NCBI RefSeq assembly: GCF_025790165.1
Contig: NZ_CP094970.1
Span: 2,914,001-2,978,000, forward strand
Reading direction: 5' to 3'
DNA length: 64,000 bases
Origin: Solicola gregarius
Lineage (GTDB): Bacteria; Actinomycetota; Actinomycetes; Propionibacteriales; Nocardioidaceae
Below are positions 54,409-63,563 of this stretch, one piece after another; within the stretch, counting starts at the first letter, position 1, and the number at the start of each line of letters is the position of its first letter. The notes under the pieces were generated by a model. The model was not told the origin of the DNA. It worked only from the letters and a program-made list of their open reading frames with translations, and made no database searches. The position numbers and the translations under genes are program-made.

Positions 54409-54489
54409 ATGTACGCGGTGTTGAAGGGCCTCTCGAGGACCGAGACGACCATTCAACACAGCGTCGAGGTCCTCGAGAAGGCCAAGTAA
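54409..54489 (+). CDS. 26-codon ORF repeating the S17 tail
   Basis: ATG 54409 begins 2 nt after the rpsQ stop and encodes MYAVLKGLSRTETTIQHS followed by VEVLEKAK, identical to the last eight residues of S17. The two DNA copies of the tail differ only at three third-codon positions. Two stems interleave: GTGTTGAA (54418-54425) with TTCAACAC (54452-54459) and CTCGAGGACC (54432-54441) with GGTCCTCGAG (54468-54477), so an H-type pseudoknot or two alternative hairpins can form. Whether it is translated or is only a regulatory RNA segment before rplN is unknown. Confidence 0.45.
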   Translation: MYAVLKGLSRTETTIQHSVEVLEKAK

Positions 54490-54556
54490 CTAATCGTTCC
54501 GCAAGGCTCACCCGGACGAGCCGGTTGAGAACCAGTGAGACAACAGGAGATATCCG

Positions 54557-54928
54557 ATGATCCAGCAGGAGTCGCGGCTCAAGGTCGCCGACAACACCGG
54601 TGCCAAGGAAATCTTGTGCATCCGCGTGCTCGGCGGCTCCGGCCGCCGCTACGCCGGGATCGGCGACACCGTCGTTGCCACCGTCAAGGATGCGATCCCG
54701 GGCGGCAACGTGAAGAAGGGTGACGTCGTGAAGGCAGTCGTCGTGCGCACCGCCAAGGAGCGGCGTCGTCCCGACGGTTCGTACATCCGGTTCGACGAGA
54801 ACGCCGCCGTCATCCTCAAGAGCGAGGGCGGCGAGCCGCGCGGTACGCGCATCTTCGGCCCGGTCGGGCGCGAGCTGCGCGACAAGCGCTTCATGAGAAT
54901 CATCTCGCTGGCACCGGAGGTGCTCTGA
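54557..54928 (+). CDS. rplN: 50S ribosomal protein L14 (uL14)
   Basis: 123 aa, slightly longer than most L14 at the N-terminus by one residue. Contains [21 protein letters not shown] and [16 protein letters not shown] at the end. First gene of the spc part; 150 nt separate it from rpsQ, with the small ORF in between. Confidence 0.98.
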   Translation: MIQQESRLKVADNTGAKEILCIRVLGGSGRRYAGIGDTVVATVKDAIPGGNVKKGDVVKAVVVRTAKERRRPDGSYIRFDENAAVILKSEGGEPRGTRIFGPVGRELRDKRFMRIISLAPEVL

Positions 54929-55311
54929 TGGCCAAGAAGAACGCCAGCCTGAACATCAAGAAGGGCGACCAGGTCCGCGTCGTCGCCGGCAAGGACAAGG
55001 GCGTCGAGGGCAAGGTCATCGCCGTCATCCCCGAGCGTGACCGCGTGATCGTCGAGGGCGCCAACCGCATCAAGCGGCACACCAAGGTGCAGCAGCAGGG
55101 TGGCCGCGCCGGCAATACCGGCGGGATCATCACCCAGGAGGCGGCGATCCACGTCTCGAACGTCATGCTCCTGGTCGACCACGACGGCGAGAAGACGACG
55201 TCGCGGGTGGGCTTCCGCCGCGAGGACGTCACCAAGACGCGCCCCGACGGTTCGACGTACGAGGCGCAGCGCAGTGTCCGGGTCGCGAAGCGCACCGGCG
55301 AGGAGATCTGA
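54928..55311 (+). CDS. rplX: 50S ribosomal protein L24 (uL24)
   Basis: 127 aa; assembly initiator with a KOW motif ([20 protein letters not shown]). Overlaps rplN and rplE by one base each. The product is a little longer than average because of the tail [18 protein letters not shown]. Confidence 0.97.
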   Translation: MAKKNASLNIKKGDQVRVVAGKDKGVEGKVIAVIPERDRVIVEGANRIKRHTKVQQQGGRAGNTGGIITQEAAIHVSNVMLLVDHDGEKTTSRVGFRREDVTKTRPDGSTYEAQRSVRVAKRTGEEI

Positions 55312-55880
55312 TGAGCACCACCACCGAGACGGCCCCGGCGCCGCGGCTTCGCGCGCGATACCGCGAGGAGATCGTTCCCGCGCTGCGCGAGCAGTTCGGC
55401 TACGACAACATCATGCAGGTCCCGGGCCTGACCAAGATCGTCGTCAACATGGGTGTCGGCGAGGCTGCCCGCGACTCGAAGCTGATCGACGGCGCGGTCA
55501 ACGATCTCGCCCTGATCGCCGGCCAGAAGCCGGCGATCACGAAGGCGCGCAAGTCGATCGCGCAGTTCAAGCTGCGTGAGGGCATGCCGATCGGTGCGCA
55601 CGTGACCCTGCGCGGCGCCCGCATGTGGGAGTTCCTCGACCGGCTGCTGTCCGTTGCGTTGCCCCGCATCCGCGACTTCCGCGGCCTGTCGCCGCGGCAG
55701 TTCGACGGTCGTGGCAACTACACCTTCGGGATGACCGAGCAGGTCATGTTCTACGAGATCGACCAGGACAAGATCGATCGAAGCCGCGGCATGGACATCA
55801 CCGTCGTGACGACCGCGACCAACAACGACGAGGGCCGGGCGCTGCTGAAGCAGCTCGGCTTCCCCTTCAAGGAGAACTGA
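55311..55880 (+). CDS. rplE: 50S ribosomal protein L5 (uL5)
   Basis: 189 aa; binds 5S rRNA in the central protuberance. Contains [19 protein letters not shown] and [17 protein letters not shown]. The stop overlaps the rpsN start by one base. Confidence 0.98.
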   Translation: MSTTTETAPAPRLRARYREEIVPALREQFGYDNIMQVPGLTKIVVNMGVGEAARDSKLIDGAVNDLALIAGQKPAITKARKSIAQFKLREGMPIGAHVTLRGARMWEFLDRLLSVALPRIRDFRGLSPRQFDGRGNYTFGMTEQVMFYEIDQDKIDRSRGMDITVVTTATNNDEGRALLKQLGFPFKEN

Positions 55881-56065
55881 TGGCCAAGACAGGACTGCGA
55901 GTCAAGGCGTCGCGCAAGCCGAAGTTCGCGGTGCGCGCGTACACCCGCTGCCAGCGGTGCGGCCGGCCCCAGGCCGTGTACCGCAAGTTCGGCCTGTGCC
56001 GCGTGTGCCTTCGTGAGATGGCGCACCGCGGCGAGCTCCCCGGCGTCACCAAGAGCAGCTGGTAA
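55880..56065 (+). CDS. rpsN: 30S ribosomal protein S14, type Z (uS14, zinc-binding)
   Basis: 61 aa, [16 protein letters not shown] to GVTKSSW. Four cysteines in CQRC and CRVC make this the short zinc-binding form. ATG 55880 overlaps the rplE stop; GGAGAA lies upstream. Confidence 0.97.
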   Translation: MAKTGLRVKASRKPKFAVRAYTRCQRCGRPQAVYRKFGLCRVCLREMAHRGELPGVTKSSW

Positions 56066-56128
56066 CCACCACCGAGACTGAACGCCGCAGGTCGCAACCG
56101 CGAAACCGTGGCGGGAAAGATTCACACC

Positions 56129-56536
56129 ATGACGATGACCGATCCGATCGCGGACATGCTCGCGCGTGTACGCAACGGCAACCAGGCCTTCCACGACGAC
56201 GTGCGCATGCCGTACAGCAAGCTCAAGGTCGGCGTAGCGGAGATCCTGCAGCAGGAGGGTTACATCACCTCCTACGAGATCGACGAGCCCGCTGAGGGCG
56301 TCGTCGGCAAGTCGCTGACCGTGACGCTGAAGTATGGCCCGCACCGCGAGCGCTCGATCTCGGGCATCCGCCGCATCAGCAAGCCGGGCCTTCGGGTGTA
56401 CGCGAAGGCGAACAGCCTGCCCAAGGTTCTCGGAGGCCTCGGCGTCGCGATCATCTCGACCAGCCAGGGCCTGCTGACGGACCGCCAGGCGAATCAGAAG
56501 AAGGTAGGCGGGGAAGTCCTCGCCTACGTCTGGTAA
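56129..56536 (+). CDS. rpsH: 30S ribosomal protein S8 (uS8)
   Basis: 135 aa; central 16S-binding protein that controls the spc operon in E. coli. [18 protein letters not shown] at the start, [12 protein letters not shown] and GGEVLAYVW at the end. ATG 56129 is preferred to the upstream GTG 56108 because GGGAAAG lies 9 nt before it. Confidence 0.96.
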   Translation: MTMTDPIADMLARVRNGNQAFHDDVRMPYSKLKVGVAEILQQEGYITSYEIDEPAEGVVGKSLTVTLKYGPHRERSISGIRRISKPGLRVYAKANSLPKVLGGLGVAIISTSQGLLTDRQANQKKVGGEVLAYVW

Positions 56537-56558
56537 GGCCGGAGCGAGGAGGAACGTA

Positions 56559-57098
56559 ATGTCACGCATTGGCAAGTTGCCCGTCGTCGTGCCCGCCGGA
56601 GTCGAGGTCACCATCGACGGCCAGGACGTCACGGTGAAGGGCCCGAAGGGCTCGCTCAACCACACGGTTGCCACACCGATCACGGTCAAGCTCGGCGACG
56701 ACGGTGTCGAGGTGTCGCGCCCGAACGAGGAGCGCGAGAGCAAGGCGCTGCACGGCCTGTCCCGCACGCTGATCCAGAACATGGTCACCGGTGTCACCGA
56801 CGGCTATGAGAAGAAGCTCGAGATCGTCGGCGTCGGTTACCGCGTACTCGCGAAGGGCCCGTCTGCGGTCGAGCTGAACCTCGGCTACAGCCACCCGGTC
56901 AACTTCGAGGCACCCGACGGCATCACGATCGCGGTCGAGTCCGCGACGAGGTTCTCGGTGCAGGGCATCGACAAGCAGGCCGTCGGCGAGGTCGCCGCGA
57001 AGATCCGTAAGCTCCGTAAGCCCGAGCCGTACAAGGGCAAGGGTGTCCGTTACGCCGGCGAGCACGTCCGCCGCAAGGTCGGAAAGGCTGGTAAGTAG
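56559..57098 (+). CDS. rplF: 50S ribosomal protein L6 (uL6)
   Basis: 179 aa; two L6 domains near the sarcin-ricin loop. [16 protein letters not shown] at the start and [20 protein letters not shown] at the end. GGAGGAA precedes the ATG. Confidence 0.98.
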   Translation: MSRIGKLPVVVPAGVEVTIDGQDVTVKGPKGSLNHTVATPITVKLGDDGVEVSRPNEERESKALHGLSRTLIQNMVTGVTDGYEKKLEIVGVGYRVLAKGPSAVELNLGYSHPVNFEAPDGITIAVESATRFSVQGIDKQAVGEVAAKIRKLRKPEPYKGKGVRYAGEHVRRKVGKAGK

Positions 57099-57100
57099 GA

Positions 57101-57484
57101 ATGGCCATTGCTCTGAAGCATCGCCGCAACCTCGCGACGCGTACCGCGTCGAAGGCACGCCGACAGGTGCGCGGTCGCAAGAAGCTCACCGGAAGCACCG
57201 AGCGTCCGCGTCTCGTCGTGACCCGCTCGAGCCGGCACATCGTCGCTCAGGTCGTCAACGACCTCGAGGGTCGTACGCTTGCCTCGGCATCCTCGATGGA
57301 GGCCGACCTGCGTGGGCTCGACGGCGACAAGACCGCGAAGGCACACAAGGTCGGCGAGCTTGTCGCCGACCGGGCGAAGGCCGCCGGCGTCGAGACCGTC
57401 GTCTTCGACCGGGCGGGAAACAAGTACCAAGGTCGCGTAGCGGCTCTGGCCGACGGCGCCCGCGAGGGCGGCCTGGCCTTCTGA
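57101..57484 (+). CDS. rplR: 50S ribosomal protein L18 (uL18)
   Basis: 127 aa; 5S rRNA-binding. Contains [20 protein letters not shown] and ends with [17 protein letters not shown]. Starts 2 nt after rplF. Confidence 0.98.
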   Translation: MAIALKHRRNLATRTASKARRQVRGRKKLTGSTERPRLVVTRSSRHIVAQVVNDLEGRTLASASSMEADLRGLDGDKTAKAHKVGELVADRAKAAGVETVVFDRAGNKYQGRVAALADGAREGGLAF

Positions 57485-57512
57485 TGAGGACACAGATTAT
57501 GAGGAGTTCGAA

Positions 57513-58094
57513 ATGAGCGGATCGCAGCGCCGCAGCGGTGGCGGCGGTGACCGTCGAGGCCGCGACCGGTCGGCGGACAAGACCGCCTACATCGAGAAGG
57601 TCGTCGGTATCAACCGCGTCGCCAAGGTCGTGAAGGGCGGTCGCCGGTTCAGCTTCACCGCGCTCGTGGTCGTCGGAGACGGCGACGGCATGGTCGGTGT
57701 CGGCTACGGCAAGGCCAAGGAAGTGCCGACCGCTATCGCGAAGGGTGTCGAGGAGGCCAAGAAGAGCTTCTTCCGCGTCCCGCGCATCCAAGGCACCATC
57801 CCGCACCCAGTACAGGGTGAGAAGGCGGCCGGCGTCGTGCTGCTGCGTCCGGCCTCGCCCGGTACCGGAGTCATCGCCGGTGGGCCGGTGCGCGCCGTGC
57901 TCGAGGCCGCGGGCGTACACGACGTGCTGAGCAAGTCGCTCGGGTCGGCGAATGCGATCAACATCGTGCACGCGACCGTCGAGGCGCTCCGCATGCTCGA
58001 GTCGCCGGAGTCGGTTGCCGCGCGTCGTGGCCTGCCCGTCGAAGATGTCGCTCCGAGCGCGCTGCTGAAGGCACGCGCGGAGGTGACGTCCTGA
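57513..58094 (+). CDS. rpsE: 30S ribosomal protein S5 (uS5)
   Basis: 193 aa; decoding accuracy and mRNA entry. A basic Gly/Arg-rich N-terminus of about 25 residues, then [20 protein letters not shown] and the central [20 protein letters not shown] precedes the ATG; the stop overlaps rpmD. Confidence 0.98.
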   Translation: MSGSQRRSGGGGDRRGRDRSADKTAYIEKVVGINRVAKVVKGGRRFSFTALVVVGDGDGMVGVGYGKAKEVPTAIAKGVEEAKKSFFRVPRIQGTIPHPVQGEKAAGVVLLRPASPGTGVIAGGPVRAVLEAAGVHDVLSKSLGSANAINIVHATVEALRMLESPESVAARRGLPVEDVAPSALLKARAEVTS

Positions 58095-58276
58095 TGGGAT
58101 CGGTCAAGGTACGCCAGGTGCGCTCGACGATCGGGCGCAAGAAGAACCAGCGCGAGACCCTGCGTACGCTCGGTCTCAAGCGCATCGGAGACGAGGTCGT
58201 CCGCGAGGATCGCCCCGAGGTCCGGGGCATGCTTGCGACCGTGACGCACCTCGTCGATGTCGAGGAGGTCGACTGA
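58094..58276 (+). CDS. rpmD: 50S ribosomal protein L30 (uL30)
   Basis: 60 aa, [19 protein letters not shown] to [15 protein letters not shown]; the short bacterial form. Overlaps rpsE by one base and is 1 nt from rplO. Confidence 0.97.
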   Translation: MGSVKVRQVRSTIGRKKNQRETLRTLGLKRIGDEVVREDRPEVRGMLATVTHLVDVEEVD

Positions 58277-58277
58277 C

Positions 58278-58718
58278 ATGGCGCTCAAGCTCCACCACCT
58301 GCGCCCTGCGCCGGGAGCCAAGACGGCGAAGACCCGGGTAGGACGCGGCGAGGCCAGCAAGGGCAAGACCGCGGGCCGCGGCACCAAGGGCACGAAGGCC
58401 CGCAACCAGGTGCCCGCGACGTTCGAGGGTGGCCAGACGCCGCTGCACATGCGGCTGCCGAAGATGAAGGGCTTCAAGAGCCCGTTCAAGGTCGAGTTCC
58501 AGGTCGTCAACCTCGACCGGCTCTCGGCCCTCTACCCCGACGGCGGAGCGGTCGGAGTCGATGACCTCGCCGCCAAGGGTGCCGTACGCTCAGGGCGTCC
58601 GGTCAAGGTCCTCGGCACCGGCGACATCGAGGTTGCGGTGCAGATCAGTGCACACGCGTTCTCGGCGTCTGCACGGCAAAAGATCGAGGCCGCTGGGGGC
58701 ACGGTCACCCAGCTGTGA
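58278..58718 (+). CDS. rplO: 50S ribosomal protein L15 (uL15)
   Basis: 146 aa; late assembly protein. [20 protein letters not shown] and [20 protein letters not shown] are typical. ATG 58278 directly follows the rpmD stop; GAGGAGG lies upstream. A hairpin follows before secY. Confidence 0.97.
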   Translation: MALKLHHLRPAPGAKTAKTRVGRGEASKGKTAGRGTKGTKARNQVPATFEGGQTPLHMRLPKMKGFKSPFKVEFQVVNLDRLSALYPDGGAVGVDDLAAKGAVRSGRPVKVLGTGDIEVAVQISAHAFSASARQKIEAAGGTVTQL

Positions 58719-58741
58719 CCGGCATGATGGAATTGACGGAG

Positions 58742-58781
58742 AGGCGTGTCTTCGCGGGCGGCTGCGAGTGACACGCCTTTT
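58742..58781 (+). terminator. Hairpin between rplO and secY
   Basis: AGGCGTGTC (58742-58750) pairs with GACACGCCT (58770-58778), with TCGC/GCGA pairing inside the loop, followed by TTTTCG. It may partly terminate or adjust output between the ribosomal genes and secY. Confidence 0.65.
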
Positions 58782-58865
58782 CGCAATGACTTCTCGGCCG
58801 AACGCGATCCGGATCCTCCGGGTCGCCCGTGACAAGCGCCCCGACGGGGTACGTGGGAGGACTTG

Positions 58866-60170
58866 GTGCTAGGCGCCTTCGTCAACGCGTTCAAGACGCC
58901 CGACCTGCGACGCAAGTTGCTGTTCGTGCTGTTCATCATCGTGTTGTTCCGGCTCGGCTCGACTCTCCCCGCGCCGGGCGTGGACGTCGCGAATGTCGAG
59001 GCCTGCTTCACCAGCGCCTCCGAGGGCAACCAGGCCGGCCTCTTCACCCTGATCAACGTCTTCTCCGGCGGTGCACTGCTGCAGTTGACGGTCTTTGCGC
59101 TCGGCATCATGCCCTACATCACGGCGAGCATCATCCTGCAGCTGCTGACCGTCGTCATCCCGCGGCTGGAGGCCCTGAAGAAGGAGGGGCAGTCCGGCCA
59201 GGCGAAGATCACCCAGTACACCCGGTACCTCACGCTCGGCCTCGCGGTCCTGCAGGGCACCGGCATCGTCGCGCTCGCGCGTTCGGGCAACCTGTTCGGC
59301 AGCTCCTGTGACCTACCGCTGCTGCACGACCCCGACAGCATCGTGCAGTTCCTGATCACGGTGCTCACGATGGTCGCCGGCACCTCGGTGATCATGTGGT
59401 TCGGCGAGCTGATCACCGACCGCGGCATCGGCAACGGCATGTCGATCATGATCTTCACCCAGGTCGTCGCGACGTTCCCGGGTGCGATGTGGACGATCCG
59501 CCAGCAGAGCGGCTGGCGTACGTTCGCGATCGTCATCGTGATCGGCCTCGCGGTCGTCGCCGCGGTGATCTTCATCGAACAGGCGCAGCGACGCATTCCG
59601 GTGCAGTACGCGCGCCGGATGGTCGGGCGCCGCATGTTCGGCGGCTCCTCGACGTACATCCCGCTGAAGGTCAACCAGGCCGGCATCATCCCGGTCATCT
59701 TCGCCTCCAGCCTGATGTACATCCCCGCGCTCATGTCGCAGTTCAACCAGGACGCACCATGGTCGGGGTGGGTCAACAGCCACTTCGTCAAGGGTGACCA
59801 CCCGCTCTACATGGCGACCTATTTCGCGCTCATCATCTTCTTCACGTACTTCTATGTGTCGATCACCTTCAACCCCAAGGAGGTGTCCGACAACATGAAG
59901 AAGTACGGCGGCTTCATCCCCGGGATCCGGGCGGGCAAGCCGACGGAGGAGTACTTGGGGTACGTCCTGTCCCGTATCACGCTGCCGGGTGCGCTCTACC
60001 TCGGCCTGATCTCGATGATCCCGCTGATCGCGTTCGTACTGATCAACGCGAACCAGAACTTCCCGTTCGGCGGTACGACGATCCTGATCATCGTCGGTGT
60101 CGGGCTCGACACCGTCAAGCAGATCGAGAGCCAGCTGCAGCAGCGCAACTATGAAGGGTTCCTTCGCTGA
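58866..60170 (+). CDS. secY: Protein translocase channel subunit SecY
   Basis: 434 aa with ten membrane helices; forms the SecYEG pore. Contains LGIMPYITASIILQLLTVVIP near TM2, the cytoplasmic loop EALKKEGQSGQAKITQYTRY, and the conserved FIPGIRAGKPTEEYL before the last helices. GTG 58866 has GGGAGG 5 nt upstream; TTG 58863 is too close to it. The stop overlaps adk (TGATG). Confidence 0.96.
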   Translation: MLGAFVNAFKTPDLRRKLLFVLFIIVLFRLGSTLPAPGVDVANVEACFTSASEGNQAGLFTLINVFSGGALLQLTVFALGIMPYITASIILQLLTVVIPRLEALKKEGQSGQAKITQYTRYLTLGLAVLQGTGIVALARSGNLFGSSCDLPLLHDPDSIVQFLITVLTMVAGTSVIMWFGELITDRGIGNGMSIMIFTQVVATFPGAMWTIRQQSGWRTFAIVIVIGLAVVAAVIFIEQAQRRIPVQYARRMVGRRMFGGSSTYIPLKVNQAGIIPVIFASSLMYIPALMSQFNQDAPWSGWVNSHFVKGDHPLYMATYFALIIFFTYFYVSITFNPKEVSDNMKKYGGFIPGIRAGKPTEEYLGYVLSRITLPGALYLGLISMIPLIAFVLINANQNFPFGGTTILIIVGVGLDTVKQIESQLQQRNYEGFLR

Positions 60171-60781
60171 TGCGTATGTTGTTGATGGGCCCGCCCGGCG
60201 CCGGCAAGGGCACGCAGGCCGTCCGGTTGTCCGCGATGTTGTCCGTGCCGCAGATCTCGACGGGCGACATCTTCCGCGCGAACGTGTCCGAGGGCACCGA
60301 GCTCGGCAAGACGGCGCAGTCGTACATGGACGCCGGCGAGTACGTACCCGACGAGGTCACGAACGCGATGGTGCGCGACCGGCTGAACCAGGACGACGCG
60401 CGTCGCGGATTCCTGCTCGACGGCTACCCGCGCACGCTCGACCAGGTGCGTACGCTCGACGACATCCTCGCCGAGCAGCACGGCGAGCTCGATGCCGTGC
60501 TCGAGCTGTCCGTCGACTCCGAGGAGCTCATCGGGCGGTTGCTCAAGCGCGCGCAGGAGTCGGGGCGCGCCGACGACACCGAGGACGTCATCCGGCACCG
60601 CCAGGAGGTGTACGTCGAGCAGACGGCGCCGCTGGTGGCGACGTACGAGCAGCGCGGGCTGCTGGTACGCGTCGACGGCATGGGTGACGTCGACGAGGTC
60701 GGTGTCCGCATCACCGCCGCGCTCGCGGAGCGGGGCATCACGGCACCGAGCGAAACCGCGGTGTCCGACGAAGGCGCCTGA
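60170..60781 (+). CDS. adk: Adenylate kinase
   Basis: Interconverts ATP, ADP and AMP. 203 aa with P-loop GPPGAGKGTQ at 7-16, AMP-binding STGDIFRANV, and DGYPRTLDQ. The LID (AQESGRADDTEDVIRHR) is short and lacks the zinc cysteines, as in other actinobacterial enzymes. Overlaps secY by one base. Confidence 0.97.
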   Translation: MRMLLMGPPGAGKGTQAVRLSAMLSVPQISTGDIFRANVSEGTELGKTAQSYMDAGEYVPDEVTNAMVRDRLNQDDARRGFLLDGYPRTLDQVRTLDDILAEQHGELDAVLELSVDSEELIGRLLKRAQESGRADDTEDVIRHRQEVYVEQTAPLVATYEQRGLLVRVDGMGDVDEVGVRITAALAERGITAPSETAVSDEGA

Positions 60782-60949
60782 CCAGGTCGTGTCTCCCTAT
60801 ACCTCGCCGGCTCGCGTGCCTCCGCATCCCGCCTGGCTGCGTTACGGTCGCTCTCAGGAGAATCCAACTACAGCTTCGCTCCCGCGCCTTGCCAGATCGG
60901 GCGCGGAGCCCCGCTCGCTGATCGACGAGGCACAAGGAGACACGACCTA

Positions 60950-61768
60950 GTGGGCCTGCTCGACCGGGGCATCGAGATCAAGCGTCCCGAGCAGATCGAG
61001 CGCATGCGCGAGGCGGGCATCGTCACGCGTGAGGCGCTCGACCTCGTGCGTGACCATGTACGTCCGGGCGTGACGACCGGAGAGCTCGACGAGATCGCCG
61101 AGACGCACATCCGCTCGCGCGGTGCCGTGCCCAACTTCAAGGGATATCACGGCTTTCCCGGCACGATCTGCACGTCCGTCAACGACATCGTCGTCCACGG
61201 CATCCCGGGCGATCGGGAGCTGCGCCGGGGCGACATCATCTCGATCGACTGTGGTGCGATCGTCGACGGCTGGCACGGCGATGCGGCGATCACCGTCGCC
61301 GTCGGGCCGGTGCCCGACGAGGTGCTCGAGATGATGGCCGTCTGCGAGGAGTCGATGTGGCGCGGCATCGCCGCCGCTCGGCTCGGCGGGCGGGTCACCG
61401 ACATCGGTCACTCGATCGAGACGTACGTGCGCGAGCGCGGCTCGTACGGGATCGTGGAGGACTACGTCGGCCACGGAATCGGGTCGGCGATGCATCAGCC
61501 GCCGAACGTACCGAACTACGGCAAACCCGGGCGCGGGCCGAAGCTGGTCACGGGGCTCGTACTCGCGGTCGAGCCGATGATCACCCAGGGAACGATCGAC
61601 ACCCGGGTGCTCCCCGACGAGTGGACGGTCGAGACGGTCGACGGGTCCTGGTCGGCCCACTACGAGAACACCTTCACGCTCACCGACGCCGGCACCTGGG
61701 TGCTCACCGAGCTCGACGGCGGCAAGGCGAAGCTGTCCGACCTCGGCATCCCCTACGGCGGACGGTGA
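60950..61768 (+). CDS. map: Methionine aminopeptidase type I
   Basis: Removes N-terminal Met during translation. 272 aa; metal ligands Asp100, Asp111, His175, Glu208 and Glu239 are in place (for example IISIDCG, WHGDAA, VGHGIGSAMH, AVEPM, YENTF). GTG 60950 has AAGGAGA upstream. The 168 nt to adk hold no gene. It is the end of the ribosomal cluster here: infA and rpsM do not follow. Confidence 0.95.
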   Translation: MGLLDRGIEIKRPEQIERMREAGIVTREALDLVRDHVRPGVTTGELDEIAETHIRSRGAVPNFKGYHGFPGTICTSVNDIVVHGIPGDRELRRGDIISIDCGAIVDGWHGDAAITVAVGPVPDEVLEMMAVCEESMWRGIAAARLGGRVTDIGHSIETYVRERGSYGIVEDYVGHGIGSAMHQPPNVPNYGKPGRGPKLVTGLVLAVEPMITQGTIDTRVLPDEWTVETVDGSWSAHYENTFTLTDAGTWVLTELDGGKAKLSDLGIPYGGR

Positions 61769-61923
61769 GGAGAGAGAGTTCTGGCCCCGTGAGGAGAGGA
61801 TCCCCGCCCGGTGAGGAGTGGATCCCGCCGGTGAGGAGTGGATCCCGGCCCGGGACGCCGGCCCGAAATCTCTCGCCGCAGGGCCGCAAGTCTCTCCTCA
61901 CGGGGCCAGAACCCTCTCCTCAC
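61765..61923. repeat. Long inverted repeat with internal tandem GTGAGGAG motifs after map
   Basis: Arms 61765-61798 and 61892-61923 are reverse complements with a small difference near position 10. Between them the motif GGTGAGGAGTGGATCCCG occurs twice in tandem, and GTGAGGAG four times in all on the plus strand, plus two inverted copies. The left arm covers the map stop codon. The whole 341-nt gap 61769-62109 has no gene. Confidence 0.85.
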
Positions 61924-62036
61924 CGTGCGTAGTACCTGGCGCGGCGCGGTTGCCCTCTCGACCCAACTCGGGTAGATGTTGCGCCCGTGCCCGCCGAAGG
62001 GTGGTCACGTGACACTCGCGTCGGTAGGGTGTCGGA

Positions 62037-62066
62037 TTGTCAACAAAACTACGAACCTTGTACGAC
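62037..62066 (+). promoter_or_regulatory. Candidate promoter of the MFS transporter
   Basis: TTGTCA (62037-62042), 18-bp spacer, TACGAC (62061-62066), 44 nt before the ATG. Confidence 0.5.
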
Positions 62067-62109
62067 GGCCGCGTGAACGCGTCGGTCGACTCGACTGAGG
62101 GAGTGGGCG

Positions 62110-63492
62110 ATGGCCTCCACCGGACCGGACGAAGCGACGGGGAATGCGCAGGAAGACGTGCCCCCGGGCGTCCTCAAGCGCGCCGTTGCCGCCTCTGCGA
62201 TGGGCAACGCGACCGAGTGGTTCGACTACGGTGTATACGCCTACGTTGCTACCGAGATCGGCGCCAACTTCTTCCCGGGCGACCATGAGAACCTTGGCGC
62301 GTTGCTCGGTTTCGCCGTTTCCTTTGTGTTGCGCCCGATCGGCGGGATCGTCTGGGGTCCGCTCGGCGACAAGCTCGGTCGATCGACCGTGCTCGCGACG
62401 ACGATCCTGTTGATGAGCTCCGCGACGTTCTGTGTCGGCCTCGTACCGAGTTACGACACGATCGGTATCTGGGCACCGATCATCCTGATTCTGCTCCGAA
62501 TCGTCCAAGGGTTCTCCACCGGCGGCGAGTACGGAGGCGCGGCGACGTTCATGGCGGAGTACTCGCCGGACAAGCGGCGGGGGTTCTGGGGCAGCTTCCT
62601 CGAGTTCGGAACCCTTGCGGGGTTCTCGGCAGGATTGATCGTTGTCGGTGGCCTGCGCCTCTGGATCGGCGACGACGCTATGGAGGACTGGGGATGGCGT
62701 ATCCCCTTCTTCATCGCTGGTCCGCTCGGAGCGATCGGCCTCTATCTACGGATCAAGATGGAGGACACCCCGGTCTTCCGCGACCTCGAGGAGAAGGGCG
62801 AGGTCGAGCACGAGGCAACCGGCGCCCTGAAGGACCTGCTGGCGCAGTACTGGAAGCCGATTCTCCAGCTCTTCGGGCTGGTCATCGCGCTCAACGTCGC
62901 GAACTACACATTGCTGGCGTACATGCCGACCTATCTCCCGGACACCATCGGCATGGACAAAGGCAAGGCCGAGTTCATGGTGCTCATCGGGCAACTCTGC
63001 ATGATGCTGGTCATCCCCTTCGCAGGGTCCCTTTCCGACCGGATCGGACGAAAGCCATGCTGGTGGTACTCGCTGGTCGGGCTGTTCGTTCTCGCGCTCC
63101 CGATGTTCTGGCTGATGGCCCAGAACCTGGCACTCGCGATCGTTGGGTTCACGGTGCTGGGTGTCGTGTACGTACTGCAACTCGGCACCATCTCGGCGAC
63201 GTTCCCGGCAATGTTCCCGACGCACGTGCGCTATGCGGGTATGGCGATCTCGTACAACGTCGCGACGGCCGCGTTCGGAGGCACAGCCCCACTGGTGAAT
63301 GAGGCCCTCATCGATGCGACCGGAAACTCCTATATCCCGGCGTTCTACATGATGGGTGCATGTGTCATCGGGATGATCGGGCTGTACTACGTCGTTGAGA
63401 CGAAGGGCGCGTCTCTCCAGGGACGAGGCGTACCCGGGGTCCCGGCGACGCCGCCCGGGCCACTCCCTGGCGACCGCACCGCCGACGCCTGA
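62110..63492 (+). CDS. MFS transporter, metabolite:H+ symporter (MHS/ProP-like)
   Basis: 460 aa with twelve predicted helices. N-terminal NATEWFDYGVYAYVATEI is the MHS family signature; GPLGDKLGRSTVLATTI is the loop 2-3 motif, and GSLSDRIGRKPCWWY its second-half copy. Such carriers import proline, betaine, citrate or other small metabolites with protons; the substrate is not deducible. The C-terminal tail is Pro/Gly-rich. GAGGGAG precedes the ATG. Strong terminator after it. Confidence 0.88.
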   Translation: MASTGPDEATGNAQEDVPPGVLKRAVAASAMGNATEWFDYGVYAYVATEIGANFFPGDHENLGALLGFAVSFVLRPIGGIVWGPLGDKLGRSTVLATTILLMSSATFCVGLVPSYDTIGIWAPIILILLRIVQGFSTGGEYGGAATFMAEYSPDKRRGFWGSFLEFGTLAGFSAGLIVVGGLRLWIGDDAMEDWGWRIPFFIAGPLGAIGLYLRIKMEDTPVFRDLEEKGEVEHEATGALKDLLAQYWKPILQLFGLVIALNVANYTLLAYMPTYLPDTIGMDKGKAEFMVLIGQLCMMLVIPFAGSLSDRIGRKPCWWYSLVGLFVLALPMFWLMAQNLALAIVGFTVLGVVYVLQLGTISATFPAMFPTHVRYAGMAISYNVATAAFGGTAPLVNEALIDATGNSYIPAFYMMGACVIGMIGLYYVVETKGASLQGRGVPGVPATPPGPLPGDRTADA

Positions 63493-63511
63493 CCGTCAAG
63501 CAGGCAACAAG

Positions 63512-63544
63512 GAGGGCCCCCGCCGCATGGCGGGGGCCCTCTTC
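63512..63544. terminator. Bidirectional terminator between the MFS and aminotransferase genes
   Basis: Perfect 13-bp stem GAGGGCCCCCGCC (63512-63524) with GGCGGGGGCCCTC (63529-63541), loop GCAT, then TTCT. Flanking genes converge. Confidence 0.9.
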
Positions 63545-63563
63545 TGCTCGTACGAGCGAAGCG

